From assembly GCF_016598485.1 (NCBI RefSeq), contig NZ_JAEMUW010000008.1, positions 165,095 to 229,094 on the forward strand: a stretch of DNA of 64,000 nt, written 5' to 3'. Under the pieces are notes generated by a model, which saw only the letters and a list, made by a program, of their open reading frames with translations, was not told the origin of the DNA and did not search any database. The translations under genes were made by a program, and so were the position numbers. This DNA comes from Micromonospora coerulea. GTDB taxonomy: Bacteria > Actinomycetota > Actinomycetes > Mycobacteriales > Micromonosporaceae. Positions 34,978-48,498 of this stretch are shown piece after piece; the first letter of the stretch is position 1, and every line of letters begins with the position of its first letter.

Positions 34978-36081
34978 TCAGGCCAGCGCCGACTCGGCGG
35001 CGGCGAGGAAGGCGTCGTTCTCGGCCGGGGTGCCGATGGTGACCCGGACCCCGTCGCCGGCGAACGGCCGGACGATCACGCCGCGCGCCTCGCACGCCTT
35101 GCCGAACTCCACCGCCCGCTCGCCGAGCGGCAGCCAGACGAAGTTGGCCTGGCTGGCCGGCACGTCCGGGACGAACTTGCGCAGCGCCTCGGTGACCCGG
35201 TCCCGCTCGGCGACGACCAGCGCGCAGCGGCGCTCCACCTCGTCGGCCTGCGCCAGCGCGGCCAGCGCGCCGGCCTGGGCGGCCATGCTGGTGGAGAACG
35301 GGGTGACCACCTTGCGGACGGCGGCGGCCACCTCCGGGGCGGCGACGAGGAAGCCGATCCGCAGGCCGGCCAGCCCCCACGCCTTCGACAGGGTGCGCAG
35401 CACGACGACGTTCGGCCGGTCCAGGTAGGTCAGGCCGTCCGGCACCTCGGGATCGGTGACGAACTCCCGGTACGCCTCGTCGATCACCACGAGCACGTCG
35501 TCCGGCACCGCGTCGAGGAAGCGGTCCAGCTCGGCCTTGCGCACCGCGGTACCGGTGGGGTTGTTCGGGTTGCAGACCAGGATCATCCGGGTCCGGTCGG
35601 TCACCGCCGCGGCCATCGACGCCAGGTCGTGGCCGTGGCCGGCGTCGTTGGGCACCCGCACGCTGGTCGCGCCGCTGGTCGCCGCGATGATCGGGTACGC
35701 CTCGAACGACCGCCACGCGTAGAGCAGCTCGTCGCCGGGGAGGCAGGTGGCCCGGACCAGGTGCTCGGCCAGCGCCACCGAGCCGCAGCCGGTGGCGATC
35801 CGGTCGGCGTCCACGCCGTACCGCTCCGCGAGTGCCTGGCGCAGCGCCACCACGCCCATGTCCGGGTACCGGTGCGACCCGGTCACCGCCTCGGTGACCG
35901 CCTCCACCACGCCGGGCAGCGGCCCGTACGGCACCTCGTTGCTGGCCAGCTTGATCGCCTCGTCCAGGCCCAGCTCGCGGGCCAGGTCGGCGGGGCTGCG
36001 GCCGGGCACGTAGTTGGGGAGCGCGTCGAGGTCGGCGCGGGTCAGCCGCAGCGGCGGCTGGTGACGTCCGGTGTCGGTCAT
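34978..36081 (-). CDS. aminotransferase of the HisC / aromatic aminotransferase type
   Basis: A 367-residue PLP enzyme of fold type I. KLASNEVPYGP, GCGSVALAEHL, CNPNNPTGT, VIDEAYREFV and the PLP lysine in LSKAWGLAGLRIGF match the histidinol-phosphate aminotransferase family, including the Pat branch active on phenylalanine and tyrosine. No other his genes are near, while hppD (37815) is. A role in making 4-hydroxyphenylpyruvate from tyrosine therefore fits best. HisC activity remains possible. ATG 36081 overlaps the stop of the RDD protein upstream (ATGA), so it is the last gene of a three-gene coupled set. Confidence 0.88.
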   Translation of the reverse strand: MTDTGRHQPPLRLTRADLDALPNYVPGRSPADLARELGLDEAIKLASNEVPYGPLPGVVEAVTEAVTGSHRYPDMGVVALRQALAERYGVDADRIATGCGSVALAEHLVRATCLPGDELLYAWRSFEAYPIIAATSGATSVRVPNDAGHGHDLASMAAAVTDRTRMILVCNPNNPTGTAVRKAELDRFLDAVPDDVLVVIDEAYREFVTDPEVPDGLTYLDRPNVVVLRTLSKAWGLAGLRIGFLVAAPEVAAAVRKVVTPFSTSMAAQAGALAALAQADEVERRCALVVAERDRVTEALRKFVPDVPASQANFVWLPLGERAVEFGKACEARGVIVRPFAGDGVRVTIGTPAENDAFLAAAESALA

Positions 36082-37079
36082 GGGGTGTCTCCCGGGGGAT
36101 TGGCGCGGTCGCGCGGGGCGGTACGGGTGTCGGGCGTGGCGCGGGGGACCTGCACCACCACGGTCTGCGCACGCTTGTCGTGCAGCGCCTGACGCAGCGG
36201 GTGATCGAAGAGCGGGGAGACCGCGTCGACGAGCTGGAGGAGCAGGCCGAGCCCGCAGCAGTACCAGAGCAGGGTGGGCAGGCCGAGGGTGCTCCACCGC
36301 CGGGTGGCCCGGCCGAAGCCGAGCGGCTGGTCGGCCTCGACCGGCACCGCCCGGACCCGCATCACCCGCTTGCCGAAGGTCTGCCCCCGGGCCGCCATCG
36401 ACGGCACCTCGTAGGCGAACCAGAGCGCGGTGGCGATCACCAGGATGACGACCAGGAGGCCGGTGGTCTGTTCCCCGGGGGGCGGCAGCGGCTCCGTGGT
36501 GGTGTCACCCGTGCTGGCCCGCCGCCATCCCTCCCGCCAGACGGGGGCGTACCCGAGGGCGAACTGCCAGACGAACCAGCCGTTCACCGCGGCGTTGAGC
36601 AGGAACACGATCCCGAAGTCGATGAGGCGGGCAACCAGGCGGACGCCGAACGAGGCGAGCCGCAGCCCGTGCGGCCGGGGCTCGGGGAGCCGTCCCGGCC
36701 AGGTCGGGTACGGCCAGCCCGGTGGCGGACCCTGCGGGCGCCCCGCTCCGGGCGGCCCGTACCCCGGCGGCGGCCCATAGCCCGGGCCGGGCGGCCCGTA
36801 ACTCGGCGGTCCGTAACCGGGGCCGGTCGGGTAACCGGGGCCGGTCGGGTGGCCGGGGCCGGTCGGGTGGCCGGGGCCGGCGGCGGGGGGCCCGGGATGC
36901 GGGCCGGGCCCGGCCGGTACGGCAGCGGGGGCGGGGGCCGGCGCGGGTTCGGGCGGCGGCGGGCCCTCGGGCGGGGTGGCGTCGACCGGGATCGGCGCGC
37001 CGATCCACCCCTCGCCGTCCCAGTACCGTCTGGTCTCGGGCTCGGCGGGGTCGACGTACCAGCCGGGTTGCACAGTCAC
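36078..37079 (-). CDS. DUF2510-RDD membrane protein with Pro/Gly repeats
   Basis: A 333-residue protein. An N-terminal DUF2510 motif (QPGWYVDPAEPETRRYWDGEGW, split here as QPGWYVDP and RRYWDGEGW, about 4-26) is followed by a Pro/Gly-rich linker with four hexapeptide units of GPGHPT type (about 70-95). An RDD domain (about 140-310) follows with three or four membrane helices and the FGVRLVARLIDF start. The RDD family is functionally undefined, and some members act in ion exchange. GTG 37079 overlaps the stop of the second RDD gene upstream, and its own stop overlaps the aminotransferase ATG. Confidence 0.85.
   Translation of the reverse strand: MTVQPGWYVDPAEPETRRYWDGEGWIGAPIPVDATPPEGPPPPEPAPAPAPAAVPAGPGPHPGPPAAGPGHPTGPGHPTGPGYPTGPGYGPPSYGPPGPGYGPPPGYGPPGAGRPQGPPPGWPYPTWPGRLPEPRPHGLRLASFGVRLVARLIDFGIVFLLNAAVNGWFVWQFALGYAPVWREGWRRASTGDTTTEPLPPPGEQTTGLLVVILVIATALWFAYEVPSMAARGQTFGKRVMRVRAVPVEADQPLGFGRATRRWSTLGLPTLLWYCCGLGLLLQLVDAVSPLFDHPLRQALHDKRAQTVVVQVPRATPDTRTAPRDRANPPGDTP
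36815..36885. repeat. 18-bp tandem repeat inside the RDD gene
   Basis: About four imperfect copies of an 18-bp unit (core CCGGGGCCGGTCGGGT) encode the GPGHPT/GPGYPT hexapeptides of the linker. Copy number may vary between strains. Confidence 0.6.
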
Positions 37080-37804
37080 GGAGCAACCTTAACGACGACG
37101 GTGCCGGCAAACTTGTCATGCAGGCACTGCTGCCAGGGCTTGTCCCAGAGCTGCCAGAACCCGTCGAGGTAGTTGAGGAAGGGCACCAGCGAGCCGGCGA
37201 CGAACTCGATGAGGTACCGGCGGCCCAGGGCGCCCCGGGTCAGGGTGCCCGCCGGGTCGATCGGGACGATCCGGATCTTCATCAGCTTCTTGCCGAGCGT
37301 CTGGCCGCTGCGGCGGGCGTACTCGACGTGGTAGAGCCAGTAGAAGACCAGGAGGACCAGGAACAGTCCGGCCTCGGCGAGCAGCAGCGGGACGATGAAT
37401 TCGCCCATCATCCGGGCCGGGTCCGGCTCGCCCATCGTCCCGTCCGGGTTGACCTTCACCATCTCGGTGAACATGCGGTACCAGATCCACGCGAAGAACG
37501 GCAGGAAGAGCACCATCGCCAGCAGGCTCGCCACGGCGGTGTCGATCAGCCAGGCGAGCAGCCGGTCGGTGAAGCTGGCCAGCGGCTGCCCGTTCGGCGC
37601 CAGCGGTGGGGGCGGGAAGGCCGGGTGCGGCGCCCAGCCGGGCCCGGGGCCCGGGTAGGCAGGCAGCCCGGCGTACGGCGGTGGGACGTGCTGCGCCGGT
37701 GCCGCGTACCGCAGGGGGGTCGGGCCGGTGGGCGGCGCGAAGCCGCCGCCCGCGGGCGGCGGCCCGGCGGGCGGCGGCGTGGTGCTCGGGGGAGGCTGTG
37801 TCAC
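37076..37804 (-). CDS. RDD-family membrane protein
   Basis: A 242-residue protein with a Pro-rich N-terminus (about 1-75) and an RDD domain (SFTDRLLAWLIDTAVASL, about 77-235). There are three or so membrane helices and the conserved SGQTLGKKLMKIRIVP loop. It lacks the DUF2510 motif of its downstream paralogue. The GTG start at 37804 lies 10 bp from the hppD stop on the same strand, so it may be transcribed with hppD. Its stop overlaps the next gene (GTGA). Confidence 0.83.
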   Translation of the reverse strand: MTQPPPSTTPPPAGPPPAGGGFAPPTGPTPLRYAAPAQHVPPPYAGLPAYPGPGPGWAPHPAFPPPPLAPNGQPLASFTDRLLAWLIDTAVASLLAMVLFLPFFAWIWYRMFTEMVKVNPDGTMGEPDPARMMGEFIVPLLLAEAGLFLVLLVFYWLYHVEYARRSGQTLGKKLMKIRIVPIDPAGTLTRGALGRRYLIEFVAGSLVPFLNYLDGFWQLWDKPWQQCLHDKFAGTVVVKVAP

Positions 37805-37814
37805 GCCGACAGTG

Positions 37815-39139
<1,325 letters not shown>

Positions 39140-39153
39140 TAGGGTGTTGAGCT

Positions 39154-39657
39154 GTGAACGCTGGTCAAGATGTACAGCTCGATGAGCTGGATGTGCGGTT
39201 GATCGATCTGCTCGCCGAGGAGCCGCGGATCGGGGTGCTGGAGTGCTCCCGGCGGCTCGGCGTGGCCCGGGGCACCGTCCAGGCCCGGCTGGACAAGCTG
39301 GTCGAGCGGGGGGTGATCGCCGGCTTCGGGCCGGACATCTCCCCGGCCGCGATCGGCTTCGGCGTGACCAGCTTCGTCACCCTGGAGATCAGCCAGCGGC
39401 ACGGCCACGACCCGGTCACCGCCCACCTGGCCGCCATCCCGGAGGTGCTGGAGGCGCACACCATCACCGGCTCCAGCGACCTGCTCTGCCGCATCGTGGC
39501 GAGATCGAACACCGACCTCCAGCGGGTGATCGACCAGATCGTCTCCTCCGCCGGCATCACCCGAGCGTCCACGATCATCGCCCTGGCCGAGCAGATCCCC
39601 TACCGCACCCTGCCCCTCGTCCGCTCGGCCGTGCGCGGCGGGCCGTCCGGGGCATGA
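39154..39657 (+). CDS. Lrp/AsnC-family regulator, probable regulator of hppD
   Basis: A 167-residue protein with an N-terminal winged helix (LDVRLIDLLAEEPRIGVLE... RLGVARGTVQARLDKLVERGVI, about 8-55) and a C-terminal RAM ligand-binding domain (about 65-150). Divergent orientation next to hppD and an inverted repeat between them point to local control of tyrosine degradation by an aromatic amino acid or intermediate. In Streptomyces a similarly placed Lrp-type protein, HpdR, does this. GTG 39154 is chosen by domain start. Confidence 0.9.
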   Translation: MNAGQDVQLDELDVRLIDLLAEEPRIGVLECSRRLGVARGTVQARLDKLVERGVIAGFGPDISPAAIGFGVTSFVTLEISQRHGHDPVTAHLAAIPEVLEAHTITGSSDLLCRIVARSNTDLQRVIDQIVSSAGITRASTIIALAEQIPYRTLPLVRSAVRGGPSGA

Positions 39658-39735
39658 CCCGGCGGGGGAAGAAAGCGCGGCGACACGGCCCTGCGCGGGC
39701 TCGGCGGGGCGGTGATCGTCGCTACGGTGTGCGGT

Positions 39736-41154
39736 GTGAAGGGCCTTGGCGTACGCGGCTGGTTGCTGCTGGGGCTCATCACCGTGGTCGTGCTGACCTC
39801 GACGGGGGTGTGGAACCCGTTCCCGGCCGTGTGGGACTGGGTCGACCGGAGCCAGCCGATCTCCGAGCCGGACCTGGTCTGGCAGCAGCGGGTCGGCGGC
39901 ACGCCGAAGAGCGTCACCATTGCCGGTGACACCGTCATCGTCGAGCAGCGCACCCGGGTGGAGGCGCGCAGCCTGGCCACCGGCACCCAGCTCTGGGAGC
40001 GCAAGGCGGACTGGTCGGCGGTGGCCGGCGGCGACCGGGACCCGGTCGTCGCCGTGGGAAAGCTGCTGGTCAAGGGGTACGAACTGCTCGACCCCGGCAC
40101 CGGGGTGGTCCGGCGGCGGGACGGCGACGCGGTGGCGGTGTGGACGTACCGCAACGCGATCCTCGACGTCCGCTGCGTCGAGCCCACCGACTGCACGCTG
40201 AGCGCCTGGGACCCGCGCGGCACCCAGCCACTGTGGACCGCGTTCCTGCCCGGGGTGCACAGCGGCCTGCTCGCCGACAACCCGGACCTGCTCGGCAGCC
40301 GGCGGCTCACCACGCCGCGCATCGACGGCGGGGTGGCCGGCCCGGAGTCGGTGCCGCCGCTGCTCGGCTTCCCCGTCGACGGGCGGGTGCACGTGGTGGA
40401 CACCGCCACCGGCCGGGTGCTGCAGAACGTCCAGCCCGGCCGGGAGGAGCGGCTGGCAGTGATCGGTGGACGCCTGCTCCGGATCACCGCCACCTCCCGC
40501 GACGGCACCTGCTACTTCACCGTCGCCGCCCACGACCCGGCCACCGGGCAGGAGGTGTGGCGGCGTACCGGGCTGAACCTGCGCACCGCCGACTACGCCG
40601 GGTGCGTGCAGCGGGAGGACCCGCAGGGCGCCCGCAACGTGCTGATCGGGGTCGGCCCGGACGGCCGCGAGGCGGTCATCGACGGGTACGACGGCCGACT
40701 GCTCCAGGTCGGCGCCGACGGGGAGAAACTGCTCGCCGTCGACGATCGGTACGCGGTGGTGCGCAGCGCCGACAAGCGCTCCCTCCTCGGCCGGGAGCTG
40801 TCCGTGGACCGGACCAGGTGGACCCGCGCCGCCGGGGGGAAGAGCGGCGCGGCGCTCACCCCGTACGCGGCGGTGATCGCCGAGGAGAAGCCGTCCCGGC
40901 TGATCGCCGTCGACCCGCGTACGGGTCGCGAGCTGGCGGTCCTGCGGACCTCGGCGAACGCCCTGGCCGTCGGCCCCACCGGCATGATCATCGGGGAGGG
41001 ACGGGAGATCGGGTACGTCCGCTGGGGCGCCGGTGCCACCGTGCCGCCGCCCCCGCCCGACGAGGGCGACCTCCCCGGCCCGAACCCGGGCAGCACCTGG
41101 CAGCCCCCCTCCGACGAGGGCAGCTGCGGGCCCAAGCGGGAACTCTGCGACTGA
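39736..41154 (+). CDS. membrane-anchored PQQ-like beta-propeller protein
   Basis: A 472-residue protein: a membrane segment (about 8-27), then propeller blades recognisable by [52 protein letters not shown] and [16 protein letters not shown] Pro-rich C-terminal tail carries two cysteines. Several Cys pairs suggest disulfides outside the cell. It is similar in design to the protein at 33700, so they may be paralogues. GTG 39736 has TACGGT seven bases upstream. Confidence 0.8.
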   Translation: MKGLGVRGWLLLGLITVVVLTSTGVWNPFPAVWDWVDRSQPISEPDLVWQQRVGGTPKSVTIAGDTVIVEQRTRVEARSLATGTQLWERKADWSAVAGGDRDPVVAVGKLLVKGYELLDPGTGVVRRRDGDAVAVWTYRNAILDVRCVEPTDCTLSAWDPRGTQPLWTAFLPGVHSGLLADNPDLLGSRRLTTPRIDGGVAGPESVPPLLGFPVDGRVHVVDTATGRVLQNVQPGREERLAVIGGRLLRITATSRDGTCYFTVAAHDPATGQEVWRRTGLNLRTADYAGCVQREDPQGARNVLIGVGPDGREAVIDGYDGRLLQVGADGEKLLAVDDRYAVVRSADKRSLLGRELSVDRTRWTRAAGGKSGAALTPYAAVIAEEKPSRLIAVDPRTGRELAVLRTSANALAVGPTGMIIGEGREIGYVRWGAGATVPPPPPDEGDLPGPNPGSTWQPPSDEGSCGPKRELCD

Positions 41155-41239
41155 GTCGACGGCACCGGGTGAGAGCGGCGTCCCAGCACCCACCCGGCGG
41201 GTGTCGACGATCGACCGCTCTGCCCTAGGCTTTTCGCTC

Positions 41240-42907
<1,668 letters not shown>

Positions 42908-42922
42908 CCGCGGGACGGCTGG

Positions 42923-42954
42923 AAGGGGCGTCGGGCAGCAGCCCGGCGCCCCTT
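42923..42954 (+). terminator. hairpin terminator after the class I fumarase gene
   Basis: AAGGGGCG-t-CGGGC / GCCCG-g-CGCCCCTT with a 4-base loop: 13 paired bases and one internal mismatch, ending in TTCGTCGT. Confidence 0.75.
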
Positions 42955-43163
42955 CGTCGTCTGCCGCTCATCGACATCGGTGCGCCCGACCGGGCGATAC
43001 CGGTCGGGCGCACCGCCCCCGTCGGATGCCGTCACCGACAACCCGGACCGAGTGTCGGCCCTGTCGCTGTCGATCCGCTATCACATCGCTATCGCCTGGC
43101 CCGGGCGACCTGTTACCGGCGGGCTACGCTGTGAAAGTCGACAGACGGCGTGCGGGGGCGCAG

Positions 43164-46145
43164 ATGCGGTTCGGGATCCTGGGACCCCTGCGGGTCGGTG
43201 GTGGCGAAGCCACCATCACCGCAGGTCGGGACCGGGCCGTGCTCGCCATGCTGCTGCTGCGCGCCGGTCGGGTGGTGCCCCCCGACGAGCTGGTCGACGC
43301 GGTCTGGGAGGAGCGGCCGCCCGCCACCGCCCGCGCCCAGCTGCAGATCTGCGTGTCGCGATTGCGACAGCGGCTCGGCCGGCTCGGACTGCCGCCGGAG
43401 ACCATCATCACCGACCCGGTCGGGTACGGGATCCGGGTCCAACCGACCGACCTGGACGCCGAGGTCTTCGCCCGGGGCGTGGAGGCCGCCCGGGTCGCGG
43501 TGGCCGCGGGCCGGTCGGCCGAGGCCCGCCGGCACTACCGGTCCGCGTTGGCGCTCTGGCGCGGCCCGGCGCTGAGCGGGATCGCCAGCCGCAGTGTGCG
43601 CCGCCGGGCGCAGGCCCTCGACGAGCAGCGCCTGACGGCGTTGGAGGAGTGCGTCGACGTCGAGCTGCGGCTGCGGCAGGCGGCCGACCTGGTCGACGAA
43701 CTGACCGAGATCGTCGAGGCGCACCCGTTGCGGGAGCGGCTGCGTGGCCAGCTGATGCTCGCCCTCTCCTCGGTGGGTCGGCAGGCCGATGCGCTCGCCG
43801 TCTACCGCGAGGGTCGCCGGATCTACGCCGAGGAGCTGGGCATCGAACCCGGCGCCGCGCTCCAGGAGCTGCACCAGCGGGTGCTCGCCGGCGACCTGGC
43901 GCTCAGCGCTCCGGAGGAGCGGTCGTTCACCCCGGTTCGGGCACTGCCCCGGGCGATCAGCGACTTCACCGGACGGCAGGAGACGGTGGCCCGGCTGGTG
44001 AAGGAGATCGAGGAGGACGACGCCCGGATCCAGCTGATCGACGGCATGGCCGGCAGCGGCAAGACCACCCTGGCCGTGCACGTGGCGACCGCCCTGCGCG
44101 GCCGCTACCCCGACGCGCACCTCTTCATCGACCTGCACGGCCACAGCGACCGCGAACCGGTGCCGCCGGCCGCCGCCCTCGCCGGGCTGCTCCGCCAGCT
44201 CGGCGTCCCCGGCGAGCGGATCCCCGCCGACACCGACGAGCGCGCGGCCCTGTGGCGCAGCGAGCTCTCCGGGCGGCGGGCGATCGTGGTGCTCGACAAC
44301 GCCGCCAGCGCCGCCCAGGTCGCGCCGCTGCTCCCCAACGGCCGGGACTGCCTCACCATGATCACCAGCCGCCGCCGGCTCACCGGGCTGGACGGCGGCA
44401 AGCCGTGGTCGCTGGCCGTACTCGATCCGGAGGAGGCGGTAGAGCTGCTCGGCCGGGTGGTCGGCGCCGATCGGGTGGCCGCCGAGCCGGAGGCGGCCGC
44501 CGAGGTGGCCCGGCGCTGCGGTCACCTGCCGCTGGCGATCCGGCTGGCCGGCGCCCGGCTCGCCCACCGGCCCCGGTGGCGGGTTCGGGACCTGGCGGAC
44601 CGGCTCGTCACCGGCCGGGACGCGTTGACGGAGCTGTCGGCCGGCGAGCGCTCCGTCGGTCAGGCCTTCGCCCTGTCGTACGCGCAGCTCGGCCCCGCCT
44701 CGCAGCGGATGTTCCGGCTGCTGGCGCTGCATCCGGGGGCGTTCTTCGACAACCGGGTGGCGGCGGCGCTCGCCGACCTGCCGATACCCGACGCGCAGGA
44801 CCTGCTGGACGGCCTGGTCGACGCGCACCTCGCCGACGAGCCGGAGCCGGGCCGGTTCCGCTTCCACGACCTGGTCCGGGACTTCGCTCGGCACCGGCTG
44901 GCGGAGCCCGACGCCGCGGTGGAGCGGCCGGCGGCGGTAAAGCGGCTGCTCGACTTCCACCTGCAGGCCGGCGCCGAACTCGCCCGCCTGGTCGACCGGT
45001 CGGCGAGCGCGGCGGCCCTGCCCCTATCCCCGGTGGCCCGCCCGGACCTGATCGAGGTGTGCCGGTCCCAGGGCCTCGACTGGCTCGACGAGAACCGCAC
45101 CACCCTGGTCGCGCTGGTCCGACTGGCCGAGGAGGAGGGTCAGCTCCGGTACTGCTGGCAGCTGGCGCGGGCCTGCTGGAGCCACTGGTTCGCCGGCGGC
45201 CACCTCGACGAGCTGATCGAGGCGCACACCATCGGTCTGCGGGCCGCCGAGCGCCTGGGCGACGATGACGCGGTGGCGACGATGCACAACTATCTCGCGT
45301 CCGGCTACCACCGCCTCGCCCGCTACCAGGAGGCGCTCACCTCCATGGAGACCGCCCTGCGGCTGCGGGAGCGGCTGGGCGACCCCATCGCCCGCGCCGG
45401 CACCCACAAGAACGCCGCGATCGTCTGCGCCATCGGTGGCGACATGACGAGCGCACTCAGCCACCTCGACCGGGCGCTGGTGCTGCTGCGCGCCGCCGGC
45501 CACGGCCGGGGGACCGTGGCGCTCTTCACCAACAAGGCGGCGATCCTGCTGATGGCCGGGCGCGCTGAGGAGGCGCTGCTGGTGTCCCGCCGACAGCTCG
45601 CGCTGTCCCGCGACGTCGGCACGCTGCACGACGTGGCGAACGGGATCGGGCACGTCGGGATGGCCCGGGCGCGGCTCGGGCACGCCGGGGTCGCGGTGCG
45701 CCGGCTGGAGGTGGCGCTGCGCTGGAAGCGCCGGCTCGGCAACCACTACGGGGTGGGCGAGCTGCTCAACGAGCTGGGGGCGATCGAGCGCTCGCTGGGT
45801 CGGCCGGAGGTGGCGGCGGCCCGGCACCGTGCGGCGCTGGTCGAGATGACCGAGGTGGGGGACCGGATCGGTCAGTGCGCCTCACGCAACCTGTTGGCCC
45901 GGGCGATGCGCGACCAGGGGGACGTGGCCAGCGCGCTGGACCTGCACCGCCGAGTGCTCACCGACGCCACCCGGTTCGGCGCTCGCTACGAGCAGGCCCG
46001 GGCGCTGGACGGGATCGCCCGGTGCCTCCGGGACACCGACCTGGCGGCGGCCCGGTCCCACTGGACCCGGGCGCTGGCCCTGTTCCGCCAGGTCGGGTCG
46101 CCGGACGGCGAGGAGGTGGTCCGGCTCCTCGCCGAGCTGGACTGA
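43164..46145 (+). CDS. AfsR/SARP-type regulator with NB-ARC and TPR domains
   Basis: A 993-residue multidomain regulator. An OmpR-like winged helix (about 1-93) is followed by the bacterial transcriptional activation domain (about 98-245), an NB-ARC/STAND ATPase (Walker A GMAGSGKT 294-301, LVVLD-like [19 protein letters not shown]), then TPR repeats to the end (about 700-990). Proteins of this build activate secondary metabolism or stress genes when a signal triggers nucleotide-dependent assembly. The target here is not evident. ATG 43164 was chosen over the long upstream extension because the DNA-binding domain begins directly. A TACGCT -10-like box lies about 35 bases upstream. Confidence 0.92.
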   Translation: MRFGILGPLRVGGGEATITAGRDRAVLAMLLLRAGRVVPPDELVDAVWEERPPATARAQLQICVSRLRQRLGRLGLPPETIITDPVGYGIRVQPTDLDAEVFARGVEAARVAVAAGRSAEARRHYRSALALWRGPALSGIASRSVRRRAQALDEQRLTALEECVDVELRLRQAADLVDELTEIVEAHPLRERLRGQLMLALSSVGRQADALAVYREGRRIYAEELGIEPGAALQELHQRVLAGDLALSAPEERSFTPVRALPRAISDFTGRQETVARLVKEIEEDDARIQLIDGMAGSGKTTLAVHVATALRGRYPDAHLFIDLHGHSDREPVPPAAALAGLLRQLGVPGERIPADTDERAALWRSELSGRRAIVVLDNAASAAQVAPLLPNGRDCLTMITSRRRLTGLDGGKPWSLAVLDPEEAVELLGRVVGADRVAAEPEAAAEVARRCGHLPLAIRLAGARLAHRPRWRVRDLADRLVTGRDALTELSAGERSVGQAFALSYAQLGPASQRMFRLLALHPGAFFDNRVAAALADLPIPDAQDLLDGLVDAHLADEPEPGRFRFHDLVRDFARHRLAEPDAAVERPAAVKRLLDFHLQAGAELARLVDRSASAAALPLSPVARPDLIEVCRSQGLDWLDENRTTLVALVRLAEEEGQLRYCWQLARACWSHWFAGGHLDELIEAHTIGLRAAERLGDDDAVATMHNYLASGYHRLARYQEALTSMETALRLRERLGDPIARAGTHKNAAIVCAIGGDMTSALSHLDRALVLLRAAGHGRGTVALFTNKAAILLMAGRAEEALLVSRRQLALSRDVGTLHDVANGIGHVGMARARLGHAGVAVRRLEVALRWKRRLGNHYGVGELLNELGAIERSLGRPEVAAARHRAALVEMTEVGDRIGQCASRNLLARAMRDQGDVASALDLHRRVLTDATRFGARYEQARALDGIARCLRDTDLAAARSHWTRALALFRQVGSPDGEEVVRLLAELD

Positions 46146-46180
46146 GCGATCATCTGCGAGCCGGCGACGGGCGCGGCAGG

Positions 46181-47590
46181 ATGGTACGCGTGACGACTCC
46201 AGAGGCGACCGGTTACCGGATCGAACGCGACTCGATGGGCGAGGTGGAGGTGCCCGCCGAGGCGCTGTGGCGGGCGCAGACCCAGCGCGCGGTGCAGAAC
46301 TTCCCGATCTCCGGGCGGGGCCTCGAACCCGCCCAGATCAAGGCCCTGGCCCAGATCAAGGGCGCCGCCGCCCAGGTGAACGGCGAGCTGGGCGTGATCG
46401 CCGCGGACGTGGCCGAGGCGATCGCCACCGCCGCCGCGCACGTGGCCGACGGCGGCTACGACGACCAGTTCCCGGTGGACGTCTTCCAGACCGGCTCCGG
46501 GACCTCGTCCAACATGAACGCCAACGAGGTGATCGCCACCCTCGCCGCCCGGGAGCTGGGCCGCAGCGTCCACCCGAACGACGACGTGAACGCCTCTCAG
46601 TCCAGCAACGACGTCTTCCCGTCCTCGATCCACCTGGCCGCCACCCAGGCGGTGATGGAGGACCTAATTCCGGCGCTCGCGCACCTGGCCGGGGCGCTGC
46701 AGGGCAAGGCGGTCGAGTTCGAGACCGTGGTCAAGGCCGGGCGGACCCACCTGATGGACGCCACCCCGGTCACCCTCGGGCAGGAGTTCGGCGGGTACGC
46801 CGCCCAGGTCCGCTACGGCGTGGAGCGGTTGGAGGGGATGCTGCACCGACTGGCCGAGCTGCCGCTCGGTGGCACGGCGGTGGGCACCGGCATCAACACC
46901 CCGCTCGGCTTCGCCGCGAAGGTGATCGAGAAGCTGCGCGCCTCGACCGGGCTGCCGCTGACCGAGGCGCGCAACCACTTCGAGGCGCAGGGTGCCCGGG
47001 ACGCGCTGGTGGAGGCGTCCGGCCAGCTCCGCACCATCACGGTCGGGCTCTACAAGATGGCGAACGACATCCGCTGGATGGGTTCCGGCCCCCGGGCCGG
47101 CCTGCGCGAGCTGCGCATCCCGGATCTCCAGCCCGGCTCGTCCATCATGCCCGGCAAGGTGAACCCAGTGGTGGCCGAGGCGATGCGGCAGGTCTGCGCG
47201 CAGGTGATCGGCAACGACGCCACGGTGGCCTTCGCCGGCTCGCAGGGCGACTTCGAGCTGAACGTGATGCTCCCGGTGATGGGCCGCAACCTGCTCGAAT
47301 CGATCCGGCTGCTGGCCGCGTCGAGCCGGCTCTTCGCCGACCGCCTGGTGGTCGGCCTGGTCGCGGACGCCGAGGTCTGTCTCGCGTACGCGGAGGGCTC
47401 GCCGTCGATCGTCACTCCGCTCAACCGCCACCTCGGGTACGACGAGGCCGCCTCGATCGCCAAGGAGGCGCTGGCCAAGCAGATCTCCATCCGCGAGGTG
47501 GTGATCGCCCGGGGGCATGTGGACTCGGGGAAGCTCTCCGAGACCCAGCTCGACGAGGCCCTCGACCTGCTCCGGATGACCCACCCCTGA
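46181..47590 (+). CDS. fumC: fumarate hydratase, class II
   Basis: A 469-residue homotetrameric enzyme of the aspartase/fumarase superfamily. The three conserved regions are [33 protein letters not shown] and the signature [12 protein letters not shown] (about 319-330) on the mobile catalytic loop. The [22 protein letters not shown]-terminus is typical. ATG 46181 was chosen; GTG 46190 in the same frame is possible. It is iron independent, so it can work when the class I enzyme at 41240 is damaged by oxygen or iron shortage. Confidence 0.95.
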   Translation: MVRVTTPEATGYRIERDSMGEVEVPAEALWRAQTQRAVQNFPISGRGLEPAQIKALAQIKGAAAQVNGELGVIAADVAEAIATAAAHVADGGYDDQFPVDVFQTGSGTSSNMNANEVIATLAARELGRSVHPNDDVNASQSSNDVFPSSIHLAATQAVMEDLIPALAHLAGALQGKAVEFETVVKAGRTHLMDATPVTLGQEFGGYAAQVRYGVERLEGMLHRLAELPLGGTAVGTGINTPLGFAAKVIEKLRASTGLPLTEARNHFEAQGARDALVEASGQLRTITVGLYKMANDIRWMGSGPRAGLRELRIPDLQPGSSIMPGKVNPVVAEAMRQVCAQVIGNDATVAFAGSQGDFELNVMLPVMGRNLLESIRLLAASSRLFADRLVVGLVADAEVCLAYAEGSPSIVTPLNRHLGYDEAASIAKEALAKQISIREVVIARGHVDSGKLSETQLDEALDLLRMTHP

Positions 47591-47886
47591 CCCGCCAGAG
47601 GGGCAGGCCGGAACGGCGGGCCGGGGCATGGTGTGCGCCTCCTGTGGAGCTGAATCGTCTGCGACATCACCCCGGCGGGGTTGGACCGCAAGGACCCGGC
47701 CGTCCCGTGCTCGCCTTCGACGCGTACGCCTGGCGGGCCTTCGTGGCCGCGCCGTCGCGCTGACGTGACCCACCCGGCCCGGCGCGGACGTCCTGGCCCG
47801 GCGTGGCGCGCTGGCTGTTGGCCGGCTGGGCCGGGTGACCGGATAATCCGTCGCCGGGCCGGCGGCGGCGCGGCACCATCGGCGTC
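47591..47886. other. 296-bp gap with a decayed DUF397 gene
   Basis: Apart from the DUF397 remnant at 47680-47763 no gene or obvious control site is seen. Confidence 0.5.
47680..47763 (+). pseudogene. C-terminal remnant of a DUF397 gene
   Basis: The frame ending at TGA 47763 encodes GRPVLAFDAYAWRAFVAAPSR, which matches the end of DUF397 proteins (GPVLxFxxxxWxAFVxA). The preceding conserved DxKDP part (DRKDPA) appears in another frame at the same place, so a frameshift separates them. No start or N-terminal WRKSSxS motif is found upstream. Confidence 0.55.
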
Positions 47887-48498
47887 ATGACCGGAAACGA
47901 TGACGGCGTGCTGCTGGAGAGCCGGCGGTTGCGGCTGCGCCGGCTCACGGTGGACGACGTGGCGCACCTGGTCGAGCTGGATGGCGACCCGGAGGTGATG
48001 CGGTACCTGACCAACGGCCGGCCGACCCCGGTCGAGGTCGTTCGCGACGAGCAGTTGCCGGCTCTTCTCCGCCAGTACGACCGCCACCCGGGGCTGGGCC
48101 GGTGGGCGGCCCTGGACCGGGAGACCGGCGACTTCCTGGGGTGGTTCGCGCTCCGCCCGCCGGCCGACGGGGACGGGACGCAGGCGGAACTGGGCTACCG
48201 GCTGCGCCGGTCGGCGTGGGGCCGGGGCCTGGCGACCGAGGGGTCGGTGGCCCTGATCCGGTACGCCTTCACGGTCATCCGCCTCCGGCGGGTCTGGGCC
48301 GAGACGATGGCGGTCAACCTGGCCTCGCGGCGGGTGATGGAGAAGGCCGGCCTGCGGTACGTCCGCACCTTCCACCTGACCTTCGACGACCCGATCCCGG
48401 GCACGGAGCACGGCGAGGTCGAGTACGAGCTGTGCCGCGCGGACTGGCTGCGCGGGCAGCCTGGTCAGGGGCGGGCCGCCGCCTTGCGGGCCCGGTAG
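47887..48498 (+). CDS. GNAT-family N-acetyltransferase (RimJ/RimL type)
   Basis: A 203-residue acetyl-CoA-dependent transferase. The N-terminal LLESRRLRLRRLTVDDVAHLVELDGDPEVMRYL, motif A GYRLRRSAWGRGLATEGSVALI (acetyl-CoA pyrophosphate loop RxAWGRG) and NLASRRVMEKAGL fit the Acetyltransf_3 group. The substrate is not predictable. It is convergent with the CGNR regulator gene, and the two 3' ends overlap by about 34 bp. Confidence 0.88.
   Translation: MTGNDDGVLLESRRLRLRRLTVDDVAHLVELDGDPEVMRYLTNGRPTPVEVVRDEQLPALLRQYDRHPGLGRWAALDRETGDFLGWFALRPPADGDGTQAELGYRLRRSAWGRGLATEGSVALIRYAFTVIRLRRVWAETMAVNLASRRVMEKAGLRYVRTFHLTFDDPIPGTEHGEVEYELCRADWLRGQPGQGRAAALRAR

Noticed and set aside
36815..36885. Short regular repeats considered as CRISPR
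   Set aside because: They are an 18-bp coding tandem repeat in a Pro/Gly linker, without spacers of constant length or cas genes.
43113..44960. 615-codon minus-strand frame opposite the AfsR-like regulator
   Set aside because: Antisense shadow; composition without any recognisable fold.
46144..46180. Possible second copy of the nadB-nadC type element after the AfsR-like gene
   Set aside because: Only a short TGCGAGCC-centred similarity is seen with gaps; too weak to call.
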